Source: Seonamhaeicola algicola (GTDB lineage: Bacteria > Bacteroidota > Bacteroidia > Flavobacteriales > Flavobacteriaceae). Taken from it: a stretch of DNA of 64,000 nucleotides. Location: positions 310,292-374,291 of the forward strand of contig NZ_VOSC01000025.1 in NCBI RefSeq assembly GCF_007997385.1, given 5' to 3'. The notes beneath the pieces are model-generated. The model was not told the origin of the DNA. It made no database searches and worked only from the letters and a program-made list of their open reading frames with translations. How positions within the stretch are numbered: the first letter of the stretch is position 1; each line of letters starts with the position of its first letter. Positions 28,268 through 36,137 of this stretch are shown one piece after another. The position numbers were made by a program, and so were the translations under genes.

Positions 28268-28636
28268 ATGGTACAACAAGAATCAAGATTAAAAGTAGCT
28301 GATAACACAGGAGCTAAAGAAGTTTTAGTAATTCGTGTTTTAGGAGGTACAAAAAGAAGATATGCTTCTGTTGGAGACAAAATAGTTGTATCTGTAAAAG
28401 ATGCTACACCTAACGGAAACGTTAAGAAAAAAGCAGTTTCTACAGCAGTAGTTGTTCGTACCGTAAAGGAAGTAAGAAGACCAGACGGATCTTATATTAG
28501 ATTTGACGATAACGCTTGCGTTTTATTAAACCCACAAGGTGAAATGAGAGGTACACGTGTATTTGGTCCTGTTGCAAGAGAACTTCGTGATAAGCAATTC
28601 ATGAAGATTGTATCATTAGCACCAGAGGTGCTTTAA
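28268..28636 (+). CDS. rplN: 50S ribosomal protein L14
   Basis: 122 residues. [45 protein letters not shown] is the L14 signature, followed by [29 protein letters not shown]14 forms an inter-subunit bridge with 16S rRNA helix 14, and is the docking site for the RsfS silencing factor in many bacteria. The message continues into rplX after 12 bp. Confidence 0.98.
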   Translation: MVQQESRLKVADNTGAKEVLVIRVLGGTKRRYASVGDKIVVSVKDATPNGNVKKKAVSTAVVVRTVKEVRRPDGSYIRFDDNACVLLNPQGEMRGTRVFGPVARELRDKQFMKIVSLAPEVL

Positions 28637-28648
28637 TACATTATTAAA

Positions 28649-28960
28649 ATGACAAAGCTTAAAATAAAATCAGGAGATACTGTAAAAGTAATTGCCGGAG
28701 ACCACAAAGGAGCTGAAGGTAAAGTACAAAAGGTATTAATAGATAAGAATAAAGCAATCGTTGAGGGGGTAAATATGGTTAAGAAACACACTAAGCCAAG
28801 TGCACAAAACCCTCAAGGAGGCATTGTAGAAAAAGAAGCGCCAATTCATATTTCTAACTTATCATTGTTAACTTCAAAAGGAGAAACAACAAGAGTAGGT
28901 TACAGAATGGAAGGCGATAAGAAAGTGAGATTTTCAGTAAAATCTAATGAAGTAATATAG
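28649..28960 (+). CDS. rplX: 50S ribosomal protein L24
   Basis: 103 residues. A KOW motif spans [66 protein letters not shown]-type sequence, identifying L24. It is one of the two assembly-initiator proteins of the 50S subunit and lies near the tunnel exit. rplE follows after 2 bp. Confidence 0.97.
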   Translation: MTKLKIKSGDTVKVIAGDHKGAEGKVQKVLIDKNKAIVEGVNMVKKHTKPSAQNPQGGIVEKEAPIHISNLSLLTSKGETTRVGYRMEGDKKVRFSVKSNEVI

Positions 28961-28962
28961 TT

Positions 28963-29514
28963 ATGGCATATTCACCAAGACTTAAAGAAGAGTATAAAAG
29001 CAGAGTAATTGCTGCTCTTACAGAAGAATTTGGATATCAAAACGTAATGCAAGTTCCTAAACTAGAAAAGATAGTAATATCAAAAGGTGTAGGTGCTGCA
29101 GTTGCTGATAAAAAGTTAATTGACTACGCGTTAGAAGAATTAACTACCATTTCAGGACAAAAAGCAATAGCAACAATGTCTAAAAAAGATGTTGCGTCGT
29201 TTAAATTACGTAAAGGTATGCCAATTGGAGCTAAAGTTACTTTACGTGGCGAAAGAATGTATGAGTTCTTAGATAGATTAGTAACATCTGCATTACCACG
29301 TGTAAGAGATTTTAACGGAATTAAAGCTACAGGTTTTGACGGAAGAGGTAATTACAACTTAGGAATTACTGAGCAAATCATATTCCCAGAAATAAATATT
29401 GACAAAGTGAATAAAATTTCTGGTATGGATATTACATTTGTAACTTCTGCTGAAACTGATAAAGAAGCAAAATCATTATTAACTGAATTAGGGTTACCTT
29501 TTAAAAAGAACTAA
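28963..29514 (+). CDS. rplE: 50S ribosomal protein L5
   Basis: 183 residues. [30 protein letters not shown] and [22 protein letters not shown] match L5, with a [18 protein letters not shown] block later. L5 binds 5S rRNA together with L18 in the central protuberance and contacts P-site tRNA and S13. It is followed by rpsN after 3 bp. Confidence 0.97.
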   Translation: MAYSPRLKEEYKSRVIAALTEEFGYQNVMQVPKLEKIVISKGVGAAVADKKLIDYALEELTTISGQKAIATMSKKDVASFKLRKGMPIGAKVTLRGERMYEFLDRLVTSALPRVRDFNGIKATGFDGRGNYNLGITEQIIFPEINIDKVNKISGMDITFVTSAETDKEAKSLLTELGLPFKKN

Positions 29515-29517
29515 GAT

Positions 29518-29787
29518 ATGGCTAAAGAATCAATGAAAGCCCGTGAGGTAAAAAGAGCTAAAACAGTAGCTAAATATGCAGCTAAACGTAAAGCTTTAAA
29601 AGAAGCTGGTGATTATGAAGCATTACAAAAGTTACCAAAAAACGCTTCTCCTATTCGTCAGCATAATAGATGTAAACTAACAGGAAGACCTAAAGGGTAT
29701 ATGAGAACTTTTGGTATATCTCGTGTAACATTTAGAGAAATGGCTAATCAAGGCTTAATTCCTGGAGTAAAGAAAGCTAGTTGGTAA
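29518..29787 (+). CDS. rpsN: 30S ribosomal protein S14, zinc-free form
   Basis: 89 residues, the long form. The conserved block [21 protein letters not shown] carries only one Cys, so the CxxC zinc ribbon of the short form is absent. S14 belongs to the 30S head near the A-site. The gene ends the tightly packed S10/spc stretch; the next 71 bp before rpsH hold a hairpin. Confidence 0.96.
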   Translation: MAKESMKAREVKRAKTVAKYAAKRKALKEAGDYEALQKLPKNASPIRQHNRCKLTGRPKGYMRTFGISRVTFREMANQGLIPGVKKASW

Positions 29788-29804
29788 TATTATTTATATA
29801 ATCA

Positions 29805-29842
29805 GATTTAAGGTTCAGTTACCAACACTGAAAACCAAAATC
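29805..29842 (+). promoter_or_regulatory. Hairpin leader before rpsH
   Basis: Nested pairs GATTT (29805-29809) with AAATC (29838-29842), GG with CC (29812-29813 and 29835-29836), and TTCAGT (29814-29819) with ACTGAA (29827-29832). The terminal loop is TACCAAC. In E. coli, S8 represses the spc operon by binding a helix that mimics its rRNA site; a similar role for this helix is inferred from position only. Confidence 0.5.
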
Positions 29843-29858
29843 GCAAAATCAATTAATT

Positions 29859-30257
29859 ATGTATACAGATCCAATTGCGGATTATTTAACAAGAATTAGA
29901 AACGCAGTGCGTGCTAACCACAGAGTGGTTGAGATTCCTGCATCTAATTTAAAGAAAGACATAACTAAAATATTATTCGAACAAGGGTATATTTTAAGTT
30001 ATAAATTTGATGATTCTACTACACAGGGTACCATTAAAATTGCACTTAAATACAATAGTGTAACTAAAGAACCTGTTATCAAGAAAATTCAAAGAATAAG
30101 TAAACCAGGTTTACGTAAGTATGCTGGTGCTAAAGAATTACCTAGAATACTTAACGGTCTTGGTATTGCTATAGTTTCTACTTCTCACGGAGTAATGACT
30201 GGTAAGCAAGCTAAAAGAGACAATGTAGGTGGTGAGGTATTATGTTATGTTTACTAA
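29859..30257 (+). CDS. rpsH: 30S ribosomal protein S8
   Basis: 132 residues. DPIADYLTRIRNAVRANHRVVEIPASNLKKDITKILFEQGY at the start and GIAIVSTSHGVMTGKQAKRDNVGGEVLCYVY at the end are diagnostic for S8. It is a primary 16S rRNA-binding protein of the central domain. It lies 71 bp after rpsN, the only gap above 21 bp between rplC and secY, and that gap folds into a hairpin. Confidence 0.98.
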   Translation: MYTDPIADYLTRIRNAVRANHRVVEIPASNLKKDITKILFEQGYILSYKFDDSTTQGTIKIALKYNSVTKEPVIKKIQRISKPGLRKYAGAKELPRILNGLGIAIVSTSHGVMTGKQAKRDNVGGEVLCYVY

Positions 30258-30278
30258 TCTATAAAAAGGAAGAAAGCA

Positions 30279-30821
30279 ATGAGTAGAGTAGGAAATAACC
30301 CAGTATCAATTCCAGAAGGAGTTACTGTAGAAGTAAAAGATAACGTAATTACTGTAAAAGGTAAATTAGGAGAGTTAACACAAGAGTTTGATACAGTTGA
30401 TATCAAAGTTGAAGAAGGAAATGTACAAGTTTCTCGTTCAACAGATGCTAAAGCACACAAGGCAAAACATGGTCTTTATAGAGCTTTAGTAAACAACATG
30501 ATTGAAGGTGTATCTAAAGGATTTACAAAAGAACTAGAGCTTGTTGGTGTAGGTTACAGAGCAAGTAATCAAGGACAAAAACTTGATTTAGCTTTAGGTT
30601 TTTCACACAATATTATTTTAGATTTAGCTCCTGAAGTTAAAGTTGAAACAGTAAGTGAAAAAGGTAAAAACCCAATAGTGAAATTAACTTCTCATGACAA
30701 ACAACTTGTTGGCCAAGTAGCTGCAAAAATTCGTGGTTTCAGAAAACCAGAACCTTACAAAGGTAAAGGTATCAAGTTTGTTGGTGAAGTAATAAGAAGA
30801 AAAGCAGGTAAATCAGCTTAA
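30279..30821 (+). CDS. rplF: 50S ribosomal protein L6
   Basis: 180 residues. SRVGNNPVSIPEGVTVEVKDNVITVKGKLGEL at the N-terminus and the KGKGIKFVGEVIRRKAGKSA end are L6 signatures; the GVGYRA motif lies in the second repeat. L6 sits near the sarcin-ricin loop where the translational GTPases bind. rplR follows after 10 bp. Confidence 0.97.
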   Translation: MSRVGNNPVSIPEGVTVEVKDNVITVKGKLGELTQEFDTVDIKVEEGNVQVSRSTDAKAHKAKHGLYRALVNNMIEGVSKGFTKELELVGVGYRASNQGQKLDLALGFSHNIILDLAPEVKVETVSEKGKNPIVKLTSHDKQLVGQVAAKIRGFRKPEPYKGKGIKFVGEVIRRKAGKSA

Positions 30822-30831
30822 TAAGTAAGTT

Positions 30832-31188
30832 ATGGCATTAACAAAGAACGAAAGAAGGTTAAGAATAAAAAACAGAATTCGTAAGGTAGTTTCTGGTACA
30901 GAAGCAAAACCTAGATTAGCTGTTTTTAGAAGTAATAAAGAAATTTACGCTCAAATTATAGATGACGTTTCTGGTAAAACTATTAGCGCTGCATCTTCTA
31001 GAGATAAAGACATTGATACCGCAAAAGCAAATAAAACTGAAGCAGCTAAACTAGTTGGTAAAGCTGTTGCTGAAAAAGCTTTAAAAGCAGGTATTGAAAC
31101 TATTGCTTTTGATAGAGGCGGATATTTATATCACGGAAGAATTAAATCATTAGCAGAAGGAGCTAGAGAAGCTGGACTAAAATTTTAA
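30832..31188 (+). CDS. rplR: 50S ribosomal protein L18
   Basis: 118 residues. [38 protein letters not shown] and the [27 protein letters not shown] end are characteristic of L18, which binds 5S rRNA with L5 in the central protuberance. It is followed by rpsE after 6 bp. Confidence 0.97.
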   Translation: MALTKNERRLRIKNRIRKVVSGTEAKPRLAVFRSNKEIYAQIIDDVSGKTISAASSRDKDIDTAKANKTEAAKLVGKAVAEKALKAGIETIAFDRGGYLYHGRIKSLAEGAREAGLKF

Positions 31189-31194
31189 GAAATT

Positions 31195-31719
31195 ATGTAT
31201 CAAAAATATAAAAGTGCAGAATTAGTAAAACCAGGTGGATTAGATCTAAAAGATCGTTTAGTTGGTGTACAAAGAGTTACAAAAGTAACTAAAGGTGGTA
31301 GAGCATTTGGTTTTTCAGCTATTGTTGTAGTTGGTGATGAAGCTGGTGTTGTAGGTCAAGGTTTAGGTAAATCTAAAGATGTAGCTAGTGCAATTGCAAA
31401 AGCTGTAGAAGATGCTAAGAAAAACCTTGTACGTATTCCAATTAGAAAAGGTACGTTACCACATGAGCAGAAAGGTAAATTTGGTGGAGCTAGAGTAAAC
31501 ATAATACCAGCTGCTCCTGGTACAGGAGTAATAGCCGGTGGTGCTGTTAGAACCGTTTTAGAGGCTGTTGGTGTGCATGATGTATTATCAAAATCTCAAG
31601 GTTCATCTAACCCTCATAATGTGGTAAAAGCTACATTTGACGCTTTATTACAATTAAGAGACGCCAATACTATTGCTAAAGATAGAGGTATTTCACTTGA
31701 AAAAGTTTTTAACGCTTAA
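31195..31719 (+). CDS. rpsE: 30S ribosomal protein S5
   Basis: 174 residues. [50 protein letters not shown] is the S5 double-stranded RNA-binding domain. [53 protein letters not shown] follows. S5 lines the mRNA entrance and affects accuracy. The spectinomycin loop residues (VTKGGRAF) look standard. rpmD follows after 11 bp. Confidence 0.97.
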   Translation: MYQKYKSAELVKPGGLDLKDRLVGVQRVTKVTKGGRAFGFSAIVVVGDEAGVVGQGLGKSKDVASAIAKAVEDAKKNLVRIPIRKGTLPHEQKGKFGGARVNIIPAAPGTGVIAGGAVRTVLEAVGVHDVLSKSQGSSNPHNVVKATFDALLQLRDANTIAKDRGISLEKVFNA

Positions 31720-31730
31720 TAACATTAATA

Positions 31731-31910
31731 ATGGGAAAAATTAAAGTAACAAAGGTTAAAAGCGCTATCAATCGTACGCAAAGACAAAAAAGAACTTTAG
31801 AAGCTCTTGGTCTTAAAAGAATTGGACAAGTTAAAGAACACGAAGCAACACCAAATATTCTTGGGATGATTGCTAAAGTTTCACATTTAGTTTCTGTTGA
31901 AGAAGCTTAA
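31731..31910 (+). CDS. rpmD: 50S ribosomal protein L30
   Basis: 59 residues, too short for many gene finders. The translation MGKIKVTKVKSAINRTQRQK, then TLEALGLKRIGQVKEHEATP, is typical of L30, ending in VSVEEA. L30 is a small surface protein of the 50S subunit. It lies 11 bp after rpsE and 17 bp before rplO, the usual position in the spc operon. Confidence 0.95.
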   Translation: MGKIKVTKVKSAINRTQRQKRTLEALGLKRIGQVKEHEATPNILGMIAKVSHLVSVEEA

Positions 31911-31927
31911 ATAATACAAAACTGAAA

Positions 31928-32380
31928 ATGGATTTAAGTAATTTAAAACCTGCAGAAGGTTCAGTAAAAAATCAAGGAAAAAGAGTAGGACGCGGACAAG
32001 GTTCTGGTAAAGGTGGTACTGCTACACGTGGTCACAAAGGAGCAAAATCTCGTTCAGGTTACTCTAAGAAACTAGGGTTTGAAGGTGGTCAAATGCCGCT
32101 TCAAAGACGTGTTCCTAAATTTGGTTTTAAAAATATCAACCGTGTAGAGTACCAAGGTATTAACCTAGATACATTACAACAATTGGTTGATGATAAAAAA
32201 ATTAGTGATACTGTAGATTTTGATATCATCTTATCTAACAATTTAGCTGGAAAAAATGATCTAGTTAAAATTTTAGGTAGAGGAGAATTAAAAGCTAAAT
32301 TAAAAGTATCTGCTCATAAATTTACTGCCTCGGCTAAAGCTGCTATTGAAGCTGCTGGAGGAGAAGCTGTAACATTATAA
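31928..32380 (+). CDS. rplO: 50S ribosomal protein L15
   Basis: 150 residues. LSNLKPAEGSVKNQGKRVGRGQGSGKGGTATRGHKGAKSRSG and FEGGQMPLQRRVPKFGF are the L15 N-terminal signature that inserts into 23S rRNA. The C-terminal globular part ends in KAAIEAAGGEAVTL. L15 is a late assembly protein. It is 15 bp before secY, as in most bacteria. Confidence 0.97.
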   Translation: MDLSNLKPAEGSVKNQGKRVGRGQGSGKGGTATRGHKGAKSRSGYSKKLGFEGGQMPLQRRVPKFGFKNINRVEYQGINLDTLQQLVDDKKISDTVDFDIILSNNLAGKNDLVKILGRGELKAKLKVSAHKFTASAKAAIEAAGGEAVTL

Positions 32381-32395
32381 GACCCACTATAACGT

Positions 32396-33742
32396 ATGAA
32401 ATTTATAGAATCAATAAAAAATGTTTGGAAAATTGAAGAACTAAGAAACAGAATAGTGGTAACACTAGGTTTGTTATTAGTTTATCGTTTTGGTACGCAA
32501 GTTACATTACCAGGTATTGATGCTGAACAATTACAAAATTTAGCTGATAATACAGATTCTGGTATCTTGGGAATTCTTAGTGCATTTACTGGTGGTGCTT
32601 TGTCAAGAGCATCAGTATTTGCTTTAGGTATCATGCCTTACATTTCTGCTTCTATTGTTGTACAATTAATGGGTATTGCAATTCCTTATTTACAAAAACT
32701 TCAAAAAGAAGGTGCAAGCGGCCAAAAGAAAATAACACAAATTACACGTTGGTTAACCATCGCCATTTGTTTATTTCAATCGCCTGCATACTTAGCTAGT
32801 TTACCAAGTTTAGGTGTACCACAAAGTGCATTTTTATTAGGTACAGGCCCTTTATTCTATTTTTCATCAATTAGTATTTTAGTTACAGGGTGTATCTTTG
32901 CCATGTGGTTAGGTGAAAAGATTACAGATAAAGGGATTGGTAATGGTATTTCATTATTAATTATGGTAGGTATTATTGCTACGTTACCACAATCTTTTGT
33001 TCAAAATGCAGCAACAAGAATGGAAGGTAACAATGTAATGCTTATTCTTTTTGAACTTGTAATATGGTTTGTTATCATATTAGCATCTATAATGCTTGTA
33101 ATGGCAGTTAGAAAAATAGCTGTTCAATACGCAAGAAGAACTGCTTCTGGTGGTTATGAAAAAGCTGCAGCAGGAGGATCTAGACAATACATACCTTTAA
33201 AATTAAATGCATCAGGTGTAATGCCAATTATATTTGCACAAGCTATTATGTTTGTTCCGGGTTTAATTGGAGGGTCTTCATTTATGAAAGACACAACGGC
33301 AGGTGCATGGTTACAAACAAATTTTTCAGATATTTTTGGTTTTTGGTATAATTTAGTATTTGCTTTATTAATAATTATATTTACTTATTTTTATACAGCA
33401 ATTACAGTACCAACCAATAAAATGGCTGACGATTTAAAACGTAGCGGTGGTTTTATTCCAGGTATTCGTCCAGGATCAGATACTGCAGAGTATTTAGATA
33501 AAATAATGTCTCAAATTACATTGCCAGGTTCTATATTTTTAGCACTAATAGCTATATTTCCAGCTTTTATTGTTAAGCTAATGGATGTACAACAAGGTTG
33601 GGCATTATTTTTTGGTGGTACATCATTACTAATTATGGTAGGTGTTGCAATTGATACTATGCAGCAAGTTAATTCGTACTTGTTGAATAGGCATTATGAT
33701 GGCTTGATGAAAACTGGTAAAAACAGAAAAGCAGTAGCATAA
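32396..33742 (+). CDS. secY: Preprotein translocase subunit SecY
   Basis: 448 residues with ten predicted membrane helices. Helix 2 starts ASVFALGIMPYISASIVVQLM; KEGASGQKKITQITRW and GIGNGISLLIMVGI follow, and the cytosolic loop with the conserved Arg before RPGSDTAEYLDKI is present. SecY is the channel of the Sec translocon; it passes proteins across, or into, the inner membrane with SecE, SecG and SecA. It ends the tight spc run. The following 96 bp are hairpin-prone, and map and adk are not present here. Confidence 0.98.
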   Translation: MKFIESIKNVWKIEELRNRIVVTLGLLLVYRFGTQVTLPGIDAEQLQNLADNTDSGILGILSAFTGGALSRASVFALGIMPYISASIVVQLMGIAIPYLQKLQKEGASGQKKITQITRWLTIAICLFQSPAYLASLPSLGVPQSAFLLGTGPLFYFSSISILVTGCIFAMWLGEKITDKGIGNGISLLIMVGIIATLPQSFVQNAATRMEGNNVMLILFELVIWFVIILASIMLVMAVRKIAVQYARRTASGGYEKAAAGGSRQYIPLKLNASGVMPIIFAQAIMFVPGLIGGSSFMKDTTAGAWLQTNFSDIFGFWYNLVFALLIIIFTYFYTAITVPTNKMADDLKRSGGFIPGIRPGSDTAEYLDKIMSQITLPGSIFLALIAIFPAFIVKLMDVQQGWALFFGGTSLLIMVGVAIDTMQQVNSYLLNRHYDGLMKTGKNRKAVA

Positions 33743-33838
33743 ATTAGAGTATAGAAAGTTAGTGGTTAGTATTTATAAAATGTTTTATAAAAATATAGTT
33801 ATAACAAAATAAAACTAACAACAACTAAAAACTAAAAT
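33743..33838 (+). repeat. Hairpin-prone spacer between secY and infA
   Basis: TTTATAAAA-TG-TTTTATAAA gives a perfect inner stem. The flanks (TTAGTGGTTAGT on the left; ACTAACAACAACTAA on the right) are imperfect inverted copies. The left arm is similar to the left arm of the repeat at 34281, so this looks like a degenerate relative of the spacer family at 34281-34841. Confidence 0.5.
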
Positions 33839-34054
33839 ATGGCAAAACAAGCAGCAATAGAGCAAGACGGAACAATTATAGAGGCATTATCAAACGCCAT
33901 GTTTCGTGTTGAGTTAGAAAATGGTCACATTGTGACAGCTCACATTTCTGGTAAAATGCGTATGCATTATATTAAATTATTACCAGGTGATAAAGTAAAA
34001 TTAGAAATGAGTCCTTACGATTTAACAAAGGCTCGTATAACTTATAGATATTAA
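33839..34054 (+). CDS. infA: Translation initiation factor IF-1
   Basis: 71 residues, an OB-fold (S1-like) protein: [64 protein letters not shown]-type layout is standard. IF-1 binds the A-site of the 30S subunit and helps IF-2 and IF-3 select the start codon. It lies between two hairpin-prone spacers of 96 and 94 bp. Confidence 0.97.
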   Translation: MAKQAAIEQDGTIIEALSNAMFRVELENGHIVTAHISGKMRMHYIKLLPGDKVKLEMSPYDLTKARITYRY

Positions 34055-34065
34055 TTATATCAAGT

Positions 34066-34147
34066 TATAAAGTAATAAAGTTAAAAGTTGCAAAGTAGAG
34101 TTGTTCAACTTTTAAACTTTGAACTTTAAACTTTTAAACTATATAAA
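34066..34147 (+). repeat. Hairpin-prone spacer between infA and rpmJ
   Basis: The left half (AAGTTAAAAGTTGCAAAGT) and right half (AACTTTTAAACTTTGAACTT) are imperfect inverted repeats around a GTTGTTCAAC centre. It is built from AAGTT/AACTT-type words, unlike the coding DNA around it. Confidence 0.6.
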
Positions 34148-34148
34148 G

Positions 34149-34265
34149 ATGAAAGTAAGAGCATCAGTAAAGAAAAGAAGCGCAGACTGTAAAATAGTGC
34201 GTAGAAAAGGAAGACTTTACGTTATTAACAAAAAGAACCCTAGGTTTAAACAAAGACAAGGTTAA
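34149..34265 (+). CDS. rpmJ: 50S ribosomal protein L36, zinc-free form
   Basis: 38 residues: [20 protein letters not shown], then [18 protein letters not shown]. Basic, short and with the standard MKVR start and KQRQG end. Only one of the four zinc ligands (Cys-Cys-Cys-His) remains, so this is the C-minus, zinc-free form. L36 sits on 23S rRNA near L16. It is too short for the usual gene-length cutoff and is placed between two spacer hairpins. Confidence 0.95.
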   Translation: MKVRASVKKRSADCKIVRRKGRLYVINKKNPRFKQRQG

Positions 34266-34280
34266 ATTAGAAACGAGTCA

Positions 34281-34366
34281 TTAGTTTTTTAGTGGTTAGA
34301 ATGAATCTGTTTGAAATAGAAATGTTTAGGATTCTAACAACTAAAAGCTAACGCTAGAAACTAAAA
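34281..34366 (+). repeat. Spacer repeat, copy 1 (rpmJ-rpsM)
   Basis: Left arm 34281-34302 (TTAGTTTTTTAGTGGTTAGA...) pairs with the right arm ATTCTAACAACTAAAAGCTA (from 34331) to give a stem of about 20 bp around a 28-base loop. The region 34302-34366 is repeated nearly exactly at 34776-34841: one substitution (CTGT/CTGC) and one inserted base (ACGCT/ACAGCT). Confidence 0.8.
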
Positions 34367-34369
34367 AAT

Positions 34370-34738
34370 ATGGCAAGAATTGCAGGTGTAGACATACCAA
34401 AACAAAAAAGAGGAGTAATTGCTTTAACATATATCTACGGAGTAGGTAAAAGTAGAGCAGCAGAAATTTTAGCTACAGCTAAAGTAGATGAAAACATTAA
34501 AGTTCAAGATTGGAATGATGACCAAATTAGTGGTATTCGTGAAGCTATTTCAGCGTTTACTATTGAAGGTGAATTACGTTCTGAAACACAATTAAACATT
34601 AAACGTTTAATGGATATAGGTTGTTTTAGAGGTATTCGTCATAGAGCTGGTTTACCATTAAGAGGGCAACGTACCAAAAACAACTCTAGAACTAGAAAAG
34701 GTAGAAGAAAAACTGTTGCTAACAAGAAAAAAGCATAA
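34370..34738 (+). CDS. rpsM: 30S ribosomal protein S13
   Basis: 122 residues. [33 protein letters not shown] and the [33 protein letters not shown] end are diagnostic. S13 spans the head of the 30S subunit, contacts P-site tRNA and makes bridges to L5 and L31. It stands between two near-identical spacer repeats (34302 and 34776 copies). Confidence 0.98.
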   Translation: MARIAGVDIPKQKRGVIALTYIYGVGKSRAAEILATAKVDENIKVQDWNDDQISGIREAISAFTIEGELRSETQLNIKRLMDIGCFRGIRHRAGLPLRGQRTKNNSRTRKGRRKTVANKKKA

Positions 34739-34753
34739 TTAATAAGATATTAG

Positions 34754-34841
34754 TCATTAGTATTTAGACGTTAGATGAATCTGCTTGAAATAGAAATGTT
34801 TAGGATTCTAACAACTAAAAGCTAACAGCTAGAAACTAAAA
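34754..34841 (+). repeat. Spacer repeat, copy 2 (rpsM-rpsK)
   Basis: 34776-34841 matches 34302-34366 at all but two positions. The right arm (ATTCTAACAACTAAAAGCTA) and loop are conserved. The left arm (CATTAGTATTTAGACGTTAG) has diverged and pairs less perfectly than copy 1. Confidence 0.8.
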
Positions 34842-34845
34842 GAAT

Positions 34846-35229
34846 ATGGCAAAAACAAGTACAAAAAAACGTAAAGTTATTGTAGAGTCTATAGGCGAAG
34901 CTCATATTACAGCTTCTTTCAATAACATTATAATTTCACTTACCAACAAAAAGGGCGATGTAATTTCATGGTCATCAGCTGGTAAAATGGGATTTAGAGG
35001 TTCTAAGAAAAACACACCTTATGCTGCTCAATTAGCTGCAGAAGATGCTGCTGGTGTTGCAAAAGAAGCAGGGTTGAAAAAGGTAAAAGTGTATGTAAAA
35101 GGACCTGGTAATGGTAGAGAATCTGCTATACGTTCAATACACAATGCAGGTATTGAAGTTTCAGAAATAATTGATGTTACACCACTACCACACAACGGAT
35201 GTAGACCTCCTAAGCGCAGAAGAGTCTAA
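34846..35229 (+). CDS. rpsK: 30S ribosomal protein S11
   Basis: 127 residues. [52 protein letters not shown] and [18 protein letters not shown] are S11 signatures; the NG before CRPPKRRRV is the site isomerised to isoAsp in some bacteria. S11 forms the platform at the E-site with S7 and S18. It is the last gene before a strong hairpin terminator and a fresh promoter. Confidence 0.98.
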   Translation: MAKTSTKKRKVIVESIGEAHITASFNNIIISLTNKKGDVISWSSAGKMGFRGSKKNTPYAAQLAAEDAAGVAKEAGLKKVKVYVKGPGNGRESAIRSIHNAGIEVSEIIDVTPLPHNGCRPPKRRRV

Positions 35230-35277
35230 TTAAAATTTAGATGAAGAATTAAATTTTTTAATTCAAAAATCATAAAT

Positions 35278-35319
35278 AAAAATTAATATCATCTGATTAT
35301 CAGATGATATTAATTTTTT
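35278..35319 (+). terminator. Strong hairpin terminator after rpsK
   Basis: AATTAATATCATCTGA (35281-35296) pairs with TCAGATGATATTAATT (35300-35315) around a TTA loop. With flanking A and T runs the stem reaches about 19 bp, and TTTT follows. It is perfectly symmetric, so it could act in either direction. It separates rpsM-rpsK from rpsD-rpoA-rplQ. Confidence 0.75.
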
Positions 35320-35322
35320 ATG

Positions 35323-35330
35323 TACATTTG
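35323..35330 (+). promoter_or_regulatory. -7 promoter element ahead of rpsD
   Basis: TACATTTG is a perfect match to the Bacteroidota -7 consensus TAnnTTTG. The -33 region would fall inside the 3' arm of the terminator and is not a consensus match. The resulting leader is about 95 nt to rpsD. Confidence 0.6.
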
Positions 35331-35359
35331 CAAACTGAAAAATAATAACAAGTATCAAC

Positions 35360-35416
35360 AAGAGATCATACGGTTATCGAAGGATAAGATTAAGACCTTA
35401 ATTCATAACCACTCTT
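35360..35416 (+). promoter_or_regulatory. Structured leader of rpsD (candidate S4-type autoregulation site)
   Basis: Three nested stems: AAGAG (35360-35364) with CTCTT (35412-35416), GGTTAT (35372-35377) with ATAACC (35405-35410), and AAGG (35380-35383) with CCTT (35396-35399). A 7-base bulge lies opposite a single base between the outer two. The structure ends 14 bases before the rpsD ATG. In E. coli and Bacillus S4 controls its own message; the same here is an inference. Confidence 0.55.
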
Positions 35417-35430
35417 AAAAACAATTTAAA

Positions 35431-36036
35431 ATGGCAAGATATACTGGTCCTAAAACTAAAATAGCTAGAAAATTTGGTGAAGCTATTTTTGGAGAAGATA
35501 AATCTTTTGAAAAAAGAAATTACCCTCCAGGTCAACACGGAAACAACAGACGCCGTGGGAAAAAATCTGAATACGCTATTCAATTAGCTGAAAAACAAAA
35601 AGCTAAATATACTTACGGTATTTTAGAGCGTCAATTTAGAGGTTTATTTAAAAAAGCAAGAGCTTCTCAAGGAATTACAGGTGAAGTTTTATTACAATTA
35701 TGTGAGTCTAGGTTAGACAACGTTGTTTACCGTATGGGTATTTCACCATCAAGAAGTGGTGCAAGACAATTAGTGTCTCACAGACATATAACTGTAAATG
35801 GAAACCTAGTTAACATTCCTTCTTACCAATTAAAAGCTGGTGATGTTGTTGCAGTAAGAGAAAAATCGAAATCTTTAGAAGTTATATCAAATTCTTTATC
35901 TAATTCATCTCAAGTTTATGAGTGGATTACTTGGAATAACGATACTAAACAAGGAACTTATGTAGCTGTTCCTGCTAGAATTCAAATACCTGAGAATATC
36001 AACGAGCAATTCATCGTCGAATTATACTCTAAATAA
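35431..36036 (+). CDS. rpsD: 30S ribosomal protein S4, zinc-free form
   Basis: 201 residues. [36 protein letters not shown] at the start lacks the N-terminal Cys set of zinc-binding S4, so it is the C-minus form. The S4 RNA-binding domain [47 protein letters not shown] is present. S4 is an assembly initiator of the 30S subunit and a known autoregulator of the alpha operon. It has its own leader and promoter here. Confidence 0.97.
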   Translation: MARYTGPKTKIARKFGEAIFGEDKSFEKRNYPPGQHGNNRRRGKKSEYAIQLAEKQKAKYTYGILERQFRGLFKKARASQGITGEVLLQLCESRLDNVVYRMGISPSRSGARQLVSHRHITVNGNLVNIPSYQLKAGDVVAVREKSKSLEVISNSLSNSSQVYEWITWNNDTKQGTYVAVPARIQIPENINEQFIVELYSK

Positions 36037-36049
36037 TAAATTAACAACA

Positions 36050-36108
36050 TTGGTGTTTGGCCAAAGGGTTTATTTGTTCTTCTTCAAACTTATAAACCGC
36101 GCAACCAA
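36050..36108 (+). promoter_or_regulatory. Structured leader of rpoA
   Basis: TTGGT (36050-36054) pairs with ACCAA (36104-36108) and GGTTTAT (36067-36073) with ATAAACC (36092-36098); a TTG/CAA extension is possible inside. It fills the 101-bp gap between rpsD and rpoA and may tune rpoA against ribosomal proteins; role inferred. Confidence 0.45.
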
Positions 36109-36137
36109 ATAACAATTAAAACGAAGAAACAAACAAT

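Noticed and set aside
34281-34841. Spacer repeats as a CRISPR array
   Set aside because: Only two full copies, separated by a coding gene, and no cas genes.
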